This document shows, in pieces, positions 40,831-53,800 of a stretch of 64,000 nucleotides of DNA. The position numbers were made by a program, and so were the translations under genes. The notes beneath the pieces were generated by a model that worked only from the letters and a program-made list of their open reading frames with translations, made no database searches and was not told the origin of the DNA. Position 1 is the first letter of the stretch; every line of letters starts with the position of its first letter. Source of the DNA: Silurus meridionalis (taxonomy: Eukaryota > Chordata > Actinopteri > Siluriformes > Siluridae); contig NC_060885.1 in assembly GCF_014805685.1 (NCBI RefSeq), positions 34,178,632 through 34,242,631 of the forward strand. The letters are read 5' to 3'.

Positions 40831-42447
40831 TACTCATCACAGCTGACTATAAAATGATTCTGTCCTGTTTGAGGAAGGTGCAGGTCTGCAGGTCGGCAGT
40901 TCAGTCCAGGTTTTGGCAGTAGATGTTGTTCAAGCAAAGCACTTATTTTGCCTTGATTCATCTCATGTTTATGGTTACTTCAAAAGTAACGTGCAGTAAT
41001 AAAGATTAGGCTTAAATAGTAATACAGAAGATCATCAAGTGATGGCGTGTACACACATGACTATTGGGTTTGGAAAAGATCTTGTTTATGCAAGAAGATG
41101 AGCAGCGAGCTTCTAAATAAAATAAATGTGTAGTAACTGGAGATCACTATTGACTGAGTGATGCTGAAGATGATTCACTGAAGCAGTAAAACCCTGTGTA
41201 TCACATGGATGCGCTGAATCATAAAATCACATCACGTTATATTCTGTTCAGTGTAACAACATAAAGCTGAATTAACTTTATATTGACTATTTATTACATC
41301 GTATCTTAGAGAAAAAAAACAAAAAACCCTAACAGCATTGTAGATAAATGATCCAACACCATGAGGTCGAGGCATCAATGGTACAAAATCCTGAAGTGGC
41401 TTGTGTGGACCTTCTATAGCATCTGCTCATCAGCAAAATCACTTATTCTCTCCATCGCTTAAGTCTTGATGTCCTCATGTGACGAGGGAGCAAGTGAAAT
41501 AAGGCCTGCATGGGAGCTTGTATTTTTATTAGAGTGACTTCTCAGTGGAGATGAAGCTCCTGTTGAAGGAGAACTGCCAGATGACTGATGACAGTATCAG
41601 GGAACAGCTTGGTTTTAATTTATGAGCTTGGTGACCGCTAATAACTCTTTGTTTGTTGTGTAACAGCGTTTGATTTACACAGCACGTGTCTCTGCTCTGT
41701 ACTGCTGATCTGTACAAAAAGAAAAGCTGTATTTTGTATAATGGATATTTCCATCAACACAGTCATGTATAAAATTATAAAAGGAAAAATATGACATTGT
41801 TCCGATCATGAACATGTTAATTAGCCTCTCGCTGAAGTCAGGAGGAAGTTATTGTTGATGTGCTGCACTATGTTGATCACGCGAGCATTTTTATGGTTGG
41901 ATGAGGGAAGTTCTAGTGTGAGATTTTTATGATGCTGATAAAAACAGTGTACTTCTGAAACTAAGACATTTTGTAGCTTTTAGTTATCTTTAAAATTGTA
42001 ATTAGTTGTCTGTTTTTTATTTTTTTATATATTATTTAATCATTATTTAATGACACTCTTTGTAACAAAACATTAGTTTCCGTTATATCTTCGTGCCAAG
42101 GGCTTTAAAGTTGCCTCTGATGGCCCTTTAAGACAATAATCCCCTAAAACACCACAACCACTGAATTTATTCAACGTAAAGCCAAAAGTAATGGCAGGAA
42201 TTACTCCTAAGCCACTCTTGTTTAAAGGGATGCTCGCTAATGACTGGTTTTGAATTTGCTTTCTGCACAACACAGTGAAAAGAGACTGCTAGTGTATAAT
42301 GCAGAACATATTTAATGTTAGAATTTATATATCATTTATAATAGAATTTAAAGGGAGTAAATATTATTGTTATTAAAATTATTGTTATACAGTAATTATG
42401 CAATTTATGAAGATAAATAATGTACTATCAATAATTTTAAACTAGTT

Positions 42448-43202
42448 ACCGTATTTTCCGGACTATAAGCCGCTACTTTTTTCCCACGTTTTGAACCCCG
42501 TGGCTTAAACAACGAAGCGGCTTATTTATGGATTTTTCCTGGGTTTTTCCCTGGTTTCACAAACTTCAAGCCAAAAAACTGAGCGACATAACATTAGACC
42601 AATGACATTTCCAAACGGAAACGAAAAAACGCACCTCACCTGTGTTCTGAGCTGCACGGCATTGGGAGAAAAAACGTTTTTTTTTTAAACGCACGACGAT
42701 GCCAAAAGATAAACTCCCGAGAGAAATAGTTGTGAAAGGAAGGAGGAAGACAGTGAACAATGACTTTCTTGGTCGGCTACTGTTGCCGTTGTAACGTGTT
42801 GAGTCTGGGTGAAGGGAGAGCTCACTAACTCCAGTTACAACAGAAATCATATAAGCACAGACAGGTTTCCAAAACTTGTGCTTTTTTATTATTCTTGGCA
42901 ACAGCGTTACGGGTTTGTCAAAGAAACTTAGAAATGAGCATCAGAAAATAATAAGGACATATTCCTCGGTCTTGCACACATGCAGTAATAGCGGAAAAAT
43001 GCAGTGCCAGGCTTTTCCCAAAATACCGCTATGCTCCTAATAGAAGGGCAACATATTTCACCCGTTACACCGTGTGTAACGTGTCTGTTGTTAAAGCCTG
43101 TGTAAAGTTCATTAGTTTCAGTGTAGTGAGGCTTATAGACTGGTGCGACTTATGTGTCTAAAATAAAAAAAAAATTAAAATTTTGGTGCGCTTTATAGTC
43201 CG
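42448..43202. mobile_element. TIR DNA transposon remnant
   Basis: The left end ACCGTATTTTCCGGACTATA is matched by inverted sequence near the right end (CTTTATAGTCCG), the right tip being lost. Inside, a short frame from 42,699 begins MPKDKLPREIVVKGRRKTV and stops after about 30 codons, possibly the start of a decayed transposase. This end sequence is common in fish genomes; I do not assign a superfamily. Confidence 0.6.
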
Positions 43203-43774
43203 AGAGAGAGAGCATTTCTCATGATCTTGGAGCAAACCTGAAAGTCATACTGATGAAGAGGGAGAGAGAAAATATTCAGAATGATGATAAAAACTCTGTA
43301 AGATACAGGAGACAAATCAAGTGGTGTAAGATTCTTTGTAATATGATCAACAATTCGAGTGGCAGCTTTAATCATTATACCTTAATTCATCATACATCTT
43401 TAATTCCATGTTTTTCCAACTTATTTAAGGAACTATAACATATTTGAATCAATTTCTGCTTAAAAGGGCATTACATTTTAGCGTAATGAAAATAACTTGG
43501 AAAATAACCAATGTTTTTTGCACTTTGCTCCAGATGATTCATCCGTTTGTGAAGCAAAATGATTTTGCTGTTTATTTATCTCTTGTAAAGGGTTCCAACA
43601 GAGCAGTGTTCAGATAAAAAAACAGACAAACGGTGAGCCAATTAATCAATATCAATACAAGTAAAATACGCTTAACAGAGGTCAAAGAGTAAACAGAGTA
43701 AACCCTGACACACACTAACATCACCAGGCACACAGAACCCCTGGACCCTCGACCATATGACTCGTATCGCTCAC

Positions 43775-44045
43775 AGGCCTGGGGTGCACTCAGTGTTCAC
43801 ATTCAACCCAAAGCTGTTCAATAGGGAGATCAGAGCTCTATAGCAGGAGATCTTCCACTCCAACCCGTGTCATGCTGGAACAGGTTTGGATCTCTTAGTT
43901 GTAGTGAAGGCAAAATGTCATACTACTGCTTTCAGAGACGTCCTTTACATTTGTGTATCTCCAACTTTGTTGTAACAGTTTAGAGGAAGAATCACAAACG
44001 GCTGAAAGAGTCAGGTGTGCCAATACTTTTGTCCATATAGTGTAT
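43775..44045. repeat. MITE-like repeat, second copy
   Basis: Contains GCCTGGGGTGCACTCAGTGT, CAATAGGGAGATCAGAGCTC and GCCAATACTTTTGTCCATAT; same family as 32,425-32,645. Confidence 0.55.
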
Positions 44046-46394
44046 ATTCAAGCTAAATTTATAAGTATAAATATTTTCACATTGGCTTTAGTTAAAGAAT
44101 AGTTTTACTACTGGTGTAGAGATCAGCGGTCTTTAAAGGCATTAAATACTTCATGTTAAAACAATTACGTTCCTCGATTAAAACCAACATACATTTAATA
44201 TCATTGTAAAATACTTTAGACAAATTATTGTGTCGCAGGCAGGAATAAAGCTTCGTCACAGAAGTGGATGTTGGACTAACTGCATAAATTGTATGTACAG
44301 TTCAACGAGGTTATGTCATTCTTCACAAAGTGATCTATGTAGGCGGAAACTGTTTGATAAACCAGAGGAAGGGCAACCGGCTCCAGATGAAATAAGCGAC
44401 AGAATCCCACATCCTCAATAAAGCACGAATTGATGATTATCTACATGATCAATTCTATCCATCATTGTTCATTCTGCTATCTTTTGATACACAGTTTGTT
44501 GAATGTTTTACTCTTAAGTGTGGCATCAGACTAGTGACATTAAAATATTTTGTTATGTAATTAACATGGGCTTGGTCTGAGATGTGAAGAACTTAAGAAA
44601 TTAGAAATTCGGCTCATGTTGTGTGTCATTGATCAGTCCACTGTATCAGGAATAAAAGCAACATTATCTGATTGCTGATGACGTATTTGGTTCCAAAAAC
44701 TCGACTGTTTTTCCGTAAATCAGCTTCAGTTCTTTATTTTTTTGGAGTTTAGTACATATGACGGATGTGGGATGATGAGGAGTAGCCCATCAGCACCACT
44801 GTTAGCATTGACTCATCGCTGAGTTGCCCTGCTTATGTACATTAATAGGTTTATGCAATGTTTATTTTTACCTGCTCTTGATAAACCTTCAAGATAAACC
44901 AGAACTGATGAAGATTTCTGCTGGAGGAACAGGAAAGAATGTAATAATATTAGCAGTCTGAAGCTCTTTGGTGACAGGGACAATCACATAAACTCATAGT
45001 TGTTGCAGAAAAATGCATATCGTTCATTTTCAAATCTTTTTACTAGTCTAAGTGTAATGTTTACATGGCAGACACTTTCACTGTTTCTTTATAAAAAGTT
45101 CCAAAAGACTATAATTATCATCGCCCTTTAAAAAAAAAAAAGAAAAGTATTAGATTCATCATTTCATTGTAAGACACGTAACTCTTGAGATTTGAACTGA
45201 ATAATATATACGTACATACAGATTGGACGAGCGTGATTCAGCAGTGAGAGTCAGCTGACTCAACTTTCCTAATGGTCATGCTGAAAAATCTTTGGGTTGT
45301 TTTTACGCTCAGGATATTTAGCTGAAAGCCCCTTTTTCAGATCGTGTTAGAGAACTTCAATAGGAACAAGGTCATGTGTTTCCTGAACTGTCTCGTTACA
45401 GCGGGAGACACTTTAAATTCTGCTGTCAGAACGGCACTACATTGTTCTCTCAGTGTTTTTCAAGTTCCCAACACCCCGAGGCAGCAAAGCAAGCTCTTAC
45501 AACTCCTCCATGTCTTCACAGTAGTACAGGGTGTGGGTGATAATACACCCTTAAACAGAACGTACCAGAATCTTTTAGCTCTCTCTTATCCTTTATGTGG
45601 ATTGATATTTGCTCAGTTTTTTAAACAGTGCCAGTAATTATAAAGGACGCTGGAAGTGTGTGTGTATATATATCTCTACACCAATGTTTCATTTTCCTTG
45701 TTAAATACTTGAAATATTTCACTAAATATTGGAAAGTTGGCGTTTTTGTGCTCCAACCTTTATACCATTTCAGTATATTGAAACATATTGAGATATCGGG
45801 GTATAGTTTTGCTGCATCAGCTTCTCCTGCTGCTAACACACAGAACAGGTCTTTTGGACTAGAGACTTTTAAGCAAGGTTAAATATAAACCAACAAATTC
45901 AGCCTTGAGTCCAGCAACTCGTAATCTTATCAATGAGACTAGACTATCATTTCATTTTCGCTTTCCTTTAGGCCGGTAAACGTTTTGGATGTATGTATCC
46001 TTTTGTATTAGTTGAGAAGTTTAAGTTTCGCAGTCCGTATATAAGAAGTTCAGTCGGCTTAATAGCAAATAATATGTATGTCAGTGGAGTGGTGCTGTGC
46101 AGCCTAGAATAAGTATAGGACATAAATCTTCACCAAAACGCAAAGATTAAACTATTTTATACTGCAATTTATGCAGCTGCATTTATTATGATACAATTAG
46201 TACCGGGTCACCGGGGTCTTACGTGCTCACTGTTGAGCTATACTGTATGGACTAGATACATATATGGCTGAAAATATCTGGCCAGAATATGTCTGGAAAT
46301 AAAAGGTGTCTTAATACTTTTATTATATAGTATAGTCCACAAAAAAGGTTATAATAAAAGTATTAGGCAACCTGATATGTAGTTCTTTCCCACT

Positions 46395-46512
46395 CATATT
46401 AGGGGAGAATCAAGTACAAGTAGGAACTACTGTAAATGTGGAATGGGATGTTCAAAAAGCACAACCGAATCTTATGCCCAGGTGTCCACAAACGTTTGTG
46501 TATATAGTGTAT
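46395..46512. repeat. MITE-like repeat end
   Basis: TGTAAATGTGGAATGGGATG and GGTGTCCACAAACGTTTGTG then TATATAGTGTAT, similar to a block near 12,795 (ACTAAATGTGGAATAGGATG). Confidence 0.45.
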
Positions 46513-49120
46513 TTACACCATTAGTGTTCTGTCGAGCATGGTTGTCAGGTTGAACTACATAAATTGTTTACACTCTAAACATTAATCACACAATGTAAAA
46601 CATCACAAGCGAACACATGAGGGTTTTTTTCTCAGTTAAAATCTATTCCGCTATATTTCTATTTAGGCAAATAACTATTTTCGAACTATTTATGCTTTTA
46701 AATGCCTGCTTTTTGTTCATATTTACAAATAAAAAGGCCTGTGTGTGTGAATTCTAATGCGACAAAAGCACTGGCAGTATATTAAATAACAAAAATGTTG
46801 ACACTTGTTTTCCTTCACTGTAAATTTCTCTGGACTTTACTGTGTGTTGATCAAACCAACGTTTTTTTAGGTATAACGTCTTGTGTTTTTTAATTCTCTG
46901 CCATCGCTTTCCTGCCTATGGTTATAGTTATTGTCATAAATGCCATCACGGAGAGAAAAAGTCACATGACTGAAACAGGTTTATAAAATATCCTGAAAGA
47001 GAGAGAAAAATCAAATCCAATTGGTTAATATTTGTATTATGATACCATTTGTTCTTTTCTATTGGTCTGTAGAAAACAAAACTGGTTTTAAAATGGAGAA
47101 CAATACAGTATAACAATAGAAGATATTTGGAGAAGTTATGGTTCCAGGTGATTTTGTGAAATTCTGTAATGTTATTGAGTTGCTAATACAGGTATAACCC
47201 ACATTCATGACCTGCTAACAATCACACACAACCTGTGTAGCCATAACAGATCACTTACCCTTGAATTGATCAGAATTAGAATAGACCCCCATCACTTTAA
47301 CACGCGCACATACACACGTCCTAAAATCTTATCTAATCCAGTTAGAACTAAAGAGCAAATTCTCCAGAAACTTGTTTAATACATTTTACTGAAGCTCTAT
47401 AAACCAGGCTTGAACACATACAGTACTCTTTTTATGAACATTTCCATTGCCAACTTTTTCCATTATTGAGTGTCTTCAAATAAGCAAATAGTATCGCATC
47501 ACTAATTTATGTGTACCATGGTTCCATGTAATAGGATCCATTTAGTAACACTAGATCGTTCTCTCAGCTCACCTTTAGCCCCTCTGAAGAACTGCTAGTA
47601 TTTCCTACTGTTTGTACTTTATTATCAGTATTATCTTAATAATGGTGGATGTTTTGGGAGGATGCCAGACAGTAGTAGGAGCAGTGATGACACAATGATC
47701 TACCATCAGCCAATCCATAGCTATAACATGACCATTAAACACCTGCGTGACCACTGATTCATGATATTTTATTGACTCAACCCTGATTTATTTTTCTATG
47801 AAACCTCGGGTACTTCTATACTGCTAAGCTTTAAGTGGAATAACTGATGAGTGATTATGAGCATCATTACAGCTCAGTGCTTGGATCTGATTGGTCAGAA
47901 GATGGACATTATTTTTTATAAGTAGCAGCAGTTCAGCCTGGAACATGAGCAATATGTTAATGTGCTTTTTAATGTCCATGAGCTTTTTTTTAATAGACTT
48001 TGTAACTGTTTACTATAGTAAGGCTTAAAACTCAGGGTCCAGGACCTATTTTACATAACCGTAGCTGAATAATACAGATTTTAAAAAATCGTGCGCTTGT
48101 GATCTGAAAAAACTAAAATAAATATACAGTCATGCTGTAATTACCTCGGCCTTGTGTACCTACAGACAAATGTTCTTGAGCTGCTACCAACAGAAACACA
48201 CCCCATTGATGTTACACAAAACATTATAAAAAAGAAAAAGTGCTCACGCACATGTTTTTAGAATGCACTTATTATTCATAGTGTGTAACGAACTCTTACC
48301 TACATTATTTCAAGGTCCATCCTGTAAGATTCTTCTGTTCACAGCACAACAGCTTTTTTATTATGTATTAAAGCATATGCATTTGTGCATTTACTTAGTG
48401 CTTATTCATACAGCTGCTCAGATTTCCATTCCTACAATTATAAGTGATAATATCTGACTTATCAAGTTATAAATTCAGATGCAAATGAACGCATCAGTAA
48501 AAGTGGGAGTTTCACACATATACTGGTGGTGAGGGAAAGACAGACTGAACTGACTGACCTCCGTTTGTCTATTGTTGAGCCTTCTTCTTGGCTGATGTCA
48601 CAGAGTGCTCAGTGTGTGTGTGAGATGGAGAGAGAGAGAGAATTGTCTGAGGCTGTTCTTTTTTCAGATCATACACATTTCAACATCAGAGAACGTTTCT
48701 CAGCTGCCTTTTATTTTGTTTTCCTAAGTTGCCATTACGTAATCTCTGAGTCACACCTGAGACTTACAGTGTCTCGATACTGAGTGGGATGTTTGTTGGA
48801 ATCAGAACACTGTAAGGGAATGCTCCAGCATGAGCTGAGAGACTGACTAGTATGTTTACTAGGCAGTCATTCTATTCCTGGATCTGAGCTACTTGTTGCA
48901 TTTCTCTGGTTGCACAGAATCATGTTACGTCGAAACCAGTCTTTCCTGTCTTATGCATACCATACGCTCTTGGGCTTTGTTTTTATTTTGCTGAATTATT
49001 ATGTAATTAGAGCTGTTTTAAAATTCTAGCGTTTCAATTAACTTTTATTTATTGCTTGAAATTACAATAAATACAAATATTTTTGTACTTTCTTTATTTC
49101 CATGTGTAACCTATATGTTT

Positions 49121-49147
49121 TGTGTGTGTGTGTGTGTGTGTGTGTGT
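49121..49147 (+). repeat. (TG)13 tract at TMEM63B exon 2 acceptor
   Basis: The TG tract ends 10 nt before the exon 2 acceptor and replaces the usual polypyrimidine tract. Confidence 0.95.
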
Positions 49148-49157
49148 TTGTGTCCAG

Positions 49158-49392
49158 ATTCAGAATGCAGCTGTGGTAAAGGCTTGACTTTTGCAAGATG
49201 CTGGTGCTGTTTGTGCTGATGATGGTTGCACTATGCGAGAGTCAGGCCTGCTCAGGCTCGGGAAACTGCTCGCAGTTTATCAACGCCTCCAAGGACTGGT
49301 GCTATACAGCGAGAATCCGCAGCACTGTGCTGCAGGGACTTCCGTTCGGAGGAGTTCCCACCGTCCTCGCCCTCGACTTCATGTTCTTCCTG
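49158..49392 (+). CDS. tmem63b: TMEM63B exon 2 (first coding exon; CDS from 49,198)
   Basis: Acceptor TGTCCAG at 49,157 preceded by (TG)13; ATG at 49,198; donor CTG|GTACTT. It encodes residues 1-65, including [20 protein letters not shown]. The reading start is chosen because the frame is open only after this ATG in the exon and the N-terminus resembles the short hydrophobic human start. Confidence 0.93.
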
Positions 49393-50826
49393 GTACTTCA
49401 TGGCTTTGTCTAGAATGTCCTAATGCCTATTATTTTTTGTACATGTATTTAGTCAGGGTTTTTTCCTCTAAAGGCAGCTGATCACATTTTTTTCAAAGAG
49501 CTGCTGATTTTAGCACAATACACACAGCGGAAAAGCACTATCTGCCCTCTTCCACATCCACGAGCTCACAGTGTTGAGCTCACAGTGAGAGGGGAGACAG
49601 AGTATTCCCCTCTCTTAAAGAGCATATAGAGACCATTTATGACCACAGAGTTCTGCATTTATACTGTACAACTTATTGTTTATTCTACACATACTATATA
49701 CATTTTCCATACTTTCCCACGGTAAATCAGAAAGAAATAGGCTGCTTTTTTCAAAAGCCTCGATTGTTTTGCGCTTTGTGGTTTCTAGGAAACATGACAA
49801 GTTGTGGCTTTTTCTTGTCTACATAAATCCAAGAGACAGCTGAAGGAACATTTGCATCTAACTGGTAAAAGTGAACTAACTTGTTTCGGCTCTGTAGTTG
49901 ATAGCAGTGTGGCGAGTTTTGTATATGGTGCAGTTATTGAGACTTTTCACTGAGCTGCTGAGAATTCTCCCTTCTTCACTTGAGGAAAACTTGGCAGGGT
50001 CTCTCTCTCTCTCGTTCTCTCTCTCTCTTATATACACACACACACACACACACACCCACACACACACACACTGTGCATCATATATATTAGTCTTGTGCAT
50101 AACTTAACCCTCAATTGCAACTGTTTTCCTTTTTAAGTAAAAGAGGATCTATTTGTAAAAATGGATGCAGTATGTCACAGAGCAGATGAAACCATTTTAC
50201 ATTTTGAACTGCTGTTTGCTTCCTACATTTGAAACATTGTGCCATTTTCTGTCATGGCAATTAAGTACAGTCTTCTATGCTTGGTCATTTAGCTGTGTTA
50301 TGTGTACTCATGTCTGTATTAGTCTGTGTTGTTGAATGCTGCAGTGCTGTACAGTGCCTGTAGGTGGAGCCTTCAACAAATTCCTTGTATGCTAAGGCAC
50401 ACTTGGAAAGTTTACAGTTAATCTTAAGTTTTGACTATCTTTTATTCAAGTAACTCTAATATGATTATCTGTGTGTGTGTGTGTGTGTGTGTGTGTTTAT
50501 CTAGGGGCTGCTTTTTGTGTTTTCTTTCCTGAGGAAAGTAGCGTGGGATTATGGGCGCCTGGCGCTGGTCTCGGATGCAGACAGGTGAGAAAAGTAAAGC
50601 CATAATGATCTAATGTATCTAATGTATTCTATTCCTTTTTAAAGTAGTCCTATTCTCTTCATCAAGTGCCCTGATAAGCAGCTGCTGTGCAGCTTCAGTT
50701 TTGTACTGCACATCTTCTGTATTCTTCAAATTTATTTATTGCAGTCCTTAATGTCAGAAGGTTCCTATGTTGGTTCTAGCATGAACCAAACTCCTGTTCA
50801 CCAGCGGAGAAAGTATTCACCAGCAC

Positions 50827-50862
<36 letters not shown>

Positions 50863-53800
50863 TCAGGGATTCTGTCATCTCATTATCCCATCACACTCAT
50901 TTTTTTTTTCTTTCTTCTTCTTTATTACTTTTAAAGGCAGGATCAGCGATACCGGCGTCTGGACGAGAGAGAATAGTATGTCCTGATTTTACGTACATTA
51001 TTTCTTTGCAGTTCTCGTTCTCTCAAACATCTAATTAAGCTATCCCTTTCTCTTTTTCTCTCTTCATCTGGGTTGGTGTGAATTTCTTTTAACATTACTC
51101 TGTACATGTTTTTCCAATTACACTAGAACATAAGTTCCTGTTGTTCCTGTACATTTTTCCTGCCGGTGGAGGGATTTTCTTTTCTTTTAAATCTAGTCAT
51201 GGATTAATCAGTGATACATGTATTGTTTATTTGATGCCCAGCATGCGTTTTGTGGACTTGGCAAATGCACCGAATGCCTCTCAGAGTCAGGCTGCTTGCA
51301 GGGAGAGGTAAAGCTCTGTTTTATTAGCTAAAAAAAAATGAAACTGTTTATAGTGTAGAGCTAGCTAAACATGTGATTGGTTTATTTATCAGCAAAGCTA
51401 CCTGGATGGTTCTGAATTTGTACATATGGTCCACCATTGTCTCTCTCTTTCTCTCTCTCTCTCTAACATTTGTTATAGCAGTGCACTGTTATTTGCTGAA
51501 CAGTGGTGATTTCTCTCATTCTTTATGTCTCTAACCATCACTAAAATCTCCTGTTTCATCTGCATGTCCCTTTCTCCCAGTGAAATCTGTCCTTTATGTT
51601 TGAAGTTGATCCTAAACTATATGTACACCCAGGGAAAAAAAAAGTTAGAGGCTAGCATACTAGCTATGTGACATGTGACTAAAAAAAAGCCTTGCACAAG
51701 TCTGGCCCAGCAGGTATGCTCAGATTCTCAGGTGAACAGATTACACATGGGTAAAAAGTTAACACAGGTAATAATGGTATGCATTGTATAGACTACCAGT
51801 CTTTATAACCACCAGTACGCTGCCTCTCTAGCATTTTTTCAGACTGAAACACGATTCGAAGATTATCATCTATGCAAATCACACGCAGTAAACTGGTTTG
51901 TGTTTGTGCACAGCGTGGCCTCGGCATTGCAGACGCCGGTCGATTCCCGTTACGAACGATTGACTTCGGTTTCCAGTTCCATCGACTTTGACCAAAGAGA
52001 CAGCGTAAGTGTCTTATTTACAATCGGCTTGGTCGAGTTTACCCAACGCTTTCCCAGCATACAGCTTTTTCAAGTCAAGTCAAGAGGCTTTTATTGTCAT
52101 TTCTACTATACACAGTGGTACACAGTACACAGTAAAAATGAGACAACATTTCTCCAGAACCCTGGTGCTACACTAAACAACAAACAACAAAACAACATTA
52201 AGCTAAAACACAAGTTACATAAAGACTGCACACCTCTCGCATGTCACTCCCTGGCCAAGCCTTAAATACACACCTACGTATTTTGTAAAGGTTCGCTCGG
52301 CTTATTCTCACAGCGGTCTGTTTGACTTTCCCTTTCCCATTTTTCTGCAGGGAGCAAACCACAATGTGTGATATAGTGTGTACTTCAAGGGTGCAGCTTT
52401 GCAACCGTGACCAAAAGAAACTAATAAAGAATACTTTAATGAATAATATACTTTTATACAGTTAGTTGGCTTTGTATCTTGAGGCTTACAATCATTTATA
52501 GCAGCACATACATACTATACAGAATACTCTTACACTCATAGCAACACCACACACTAAAAAGTAATGCTGTGTACACACTCATTCTACAAATGTGTTCTGT
52601 TTCTTCCTTGCAGGGTTTCTGTTCTTGGCTAACAGCCATCTTCAGGATCAAGTGAGTTCTCTGTACTTTTACTGAGCTCTTGATTGAGTCATTGAGTGTT
52701 CTGGAAGGATGAGATAAGTGGACTGTGTATGAAAGCTTTTTGAAATATTGTTTGTGTGATAAGTATACCTGTGCACATTTTAATACGGCCCTGCATACTT
52801 TTTTTTTTCCCTCAGAGATGATGAGATCAGGGAGAAATGTGGTGAGGATGCAGTGCACTACCTCTCATTCCAACGCCACATCATAGGTCTGCTGGTGGTG
52901 GTGGGCGTGCTGTCAGTGGGGATTATCCTGCCAGTCAACTTCTCAGGAGACCTTCTGGGTGAGTCATCACTGCACAGGAAGGTTAATTTAAGTCCATAAT
53001 TCTGATTCTGATCATGTCTTTTGTCCAAACAGCAACCATCTTTTCTGGTCAGTGTTTCAGATATTTTATTGAGGCCATGGGAATTTAATGATCAGATTAA
53101 CCAGATTTCTGTGATCTGATCCAGTGTTCATTATTGCTTTTCCTTGTGCTTTACAGATCATAATGCATACAGTTTTGGAAGAACAACAATAGCCAACTTA
53201 AACTCCGGGTAGAAATCCTGTTTTGTTCCCTTTCGTTCATATGAATTATTTGCGTATGATAATAGTCTCTGATTACATTTGATGTACGAATTGTGTCCTC
53301 TTTTTGTTAACACAGGAACAACTTGCTATGGCTGCACACTATCTTTGCATTCCTTTACCTGTTATTTACAGTCTACAGCATGAGGCGACACACCTCCAAG
53401 ATGCACTACAAGGAGGATGATTTGGTGAGAAAGCTGCAGCACTACTGCGCCTTTACATTCCAAACTAGTACTTTATAATTCATAACGAATTTTAAAAGAG
53501 TTTTTAGACCTTTTTCTTGCCTTTTACAGGTGAAACGCACTTTATTTATTCATGGCATTAACAGATATGCAGAAGAAAGTCAGATTAAGCTGCACTTTGA
53601 GTAAGTTCATTAACGCAATATTTATCACTTACATGTCATATTATTATAGCGGTTCAGTAGCAGTGATTCCCAGATTATCAGTTACTCATTAGCTATAAAA
53701 TGGTATCAGAGTTATAAATTGATATATAAAGACTGTGCATGTTTTTGGTGTAGGAGGGAGGACTTACTCTGATTACCACATCAACATTTACCTTACTGAG

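Larger units (their letters stand above)
39953..49157. other. Probable TMEM63B intron 1
   Basis: About 9 kb, AT-rich. It holds a degenerate CTGA-rich tandem repeat (40,520-40,830), a TIR transposon remnant (42,448-43,202) and MITE-like copies (43,775-44,045 and 46,395-46,512). No coding exon is supported. It is an intron only if the first exon at ~39.9 kb is right. Confidence 0.4.

Noticed and set aside
42566..42901. 111-codon minus-strand ORF
   Set aside because: It is antisense to the transposon remnant at 42,448-43,202 and has no family match.
45344..45882. Plus-strand ORFs of 97 and 84 codons in probable TMEM63B intron 1
   Set aside because: No domain, no plausible splice-site phase with exon 2, and an AT-rich background.
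49191..49481. 96-codon plus-strand ORF overlapping TMEM63B exon 2 in another frame
   Set aside because: Shadow of the real exon, whose own frame matches TMEM63B and ends at a proper donor.
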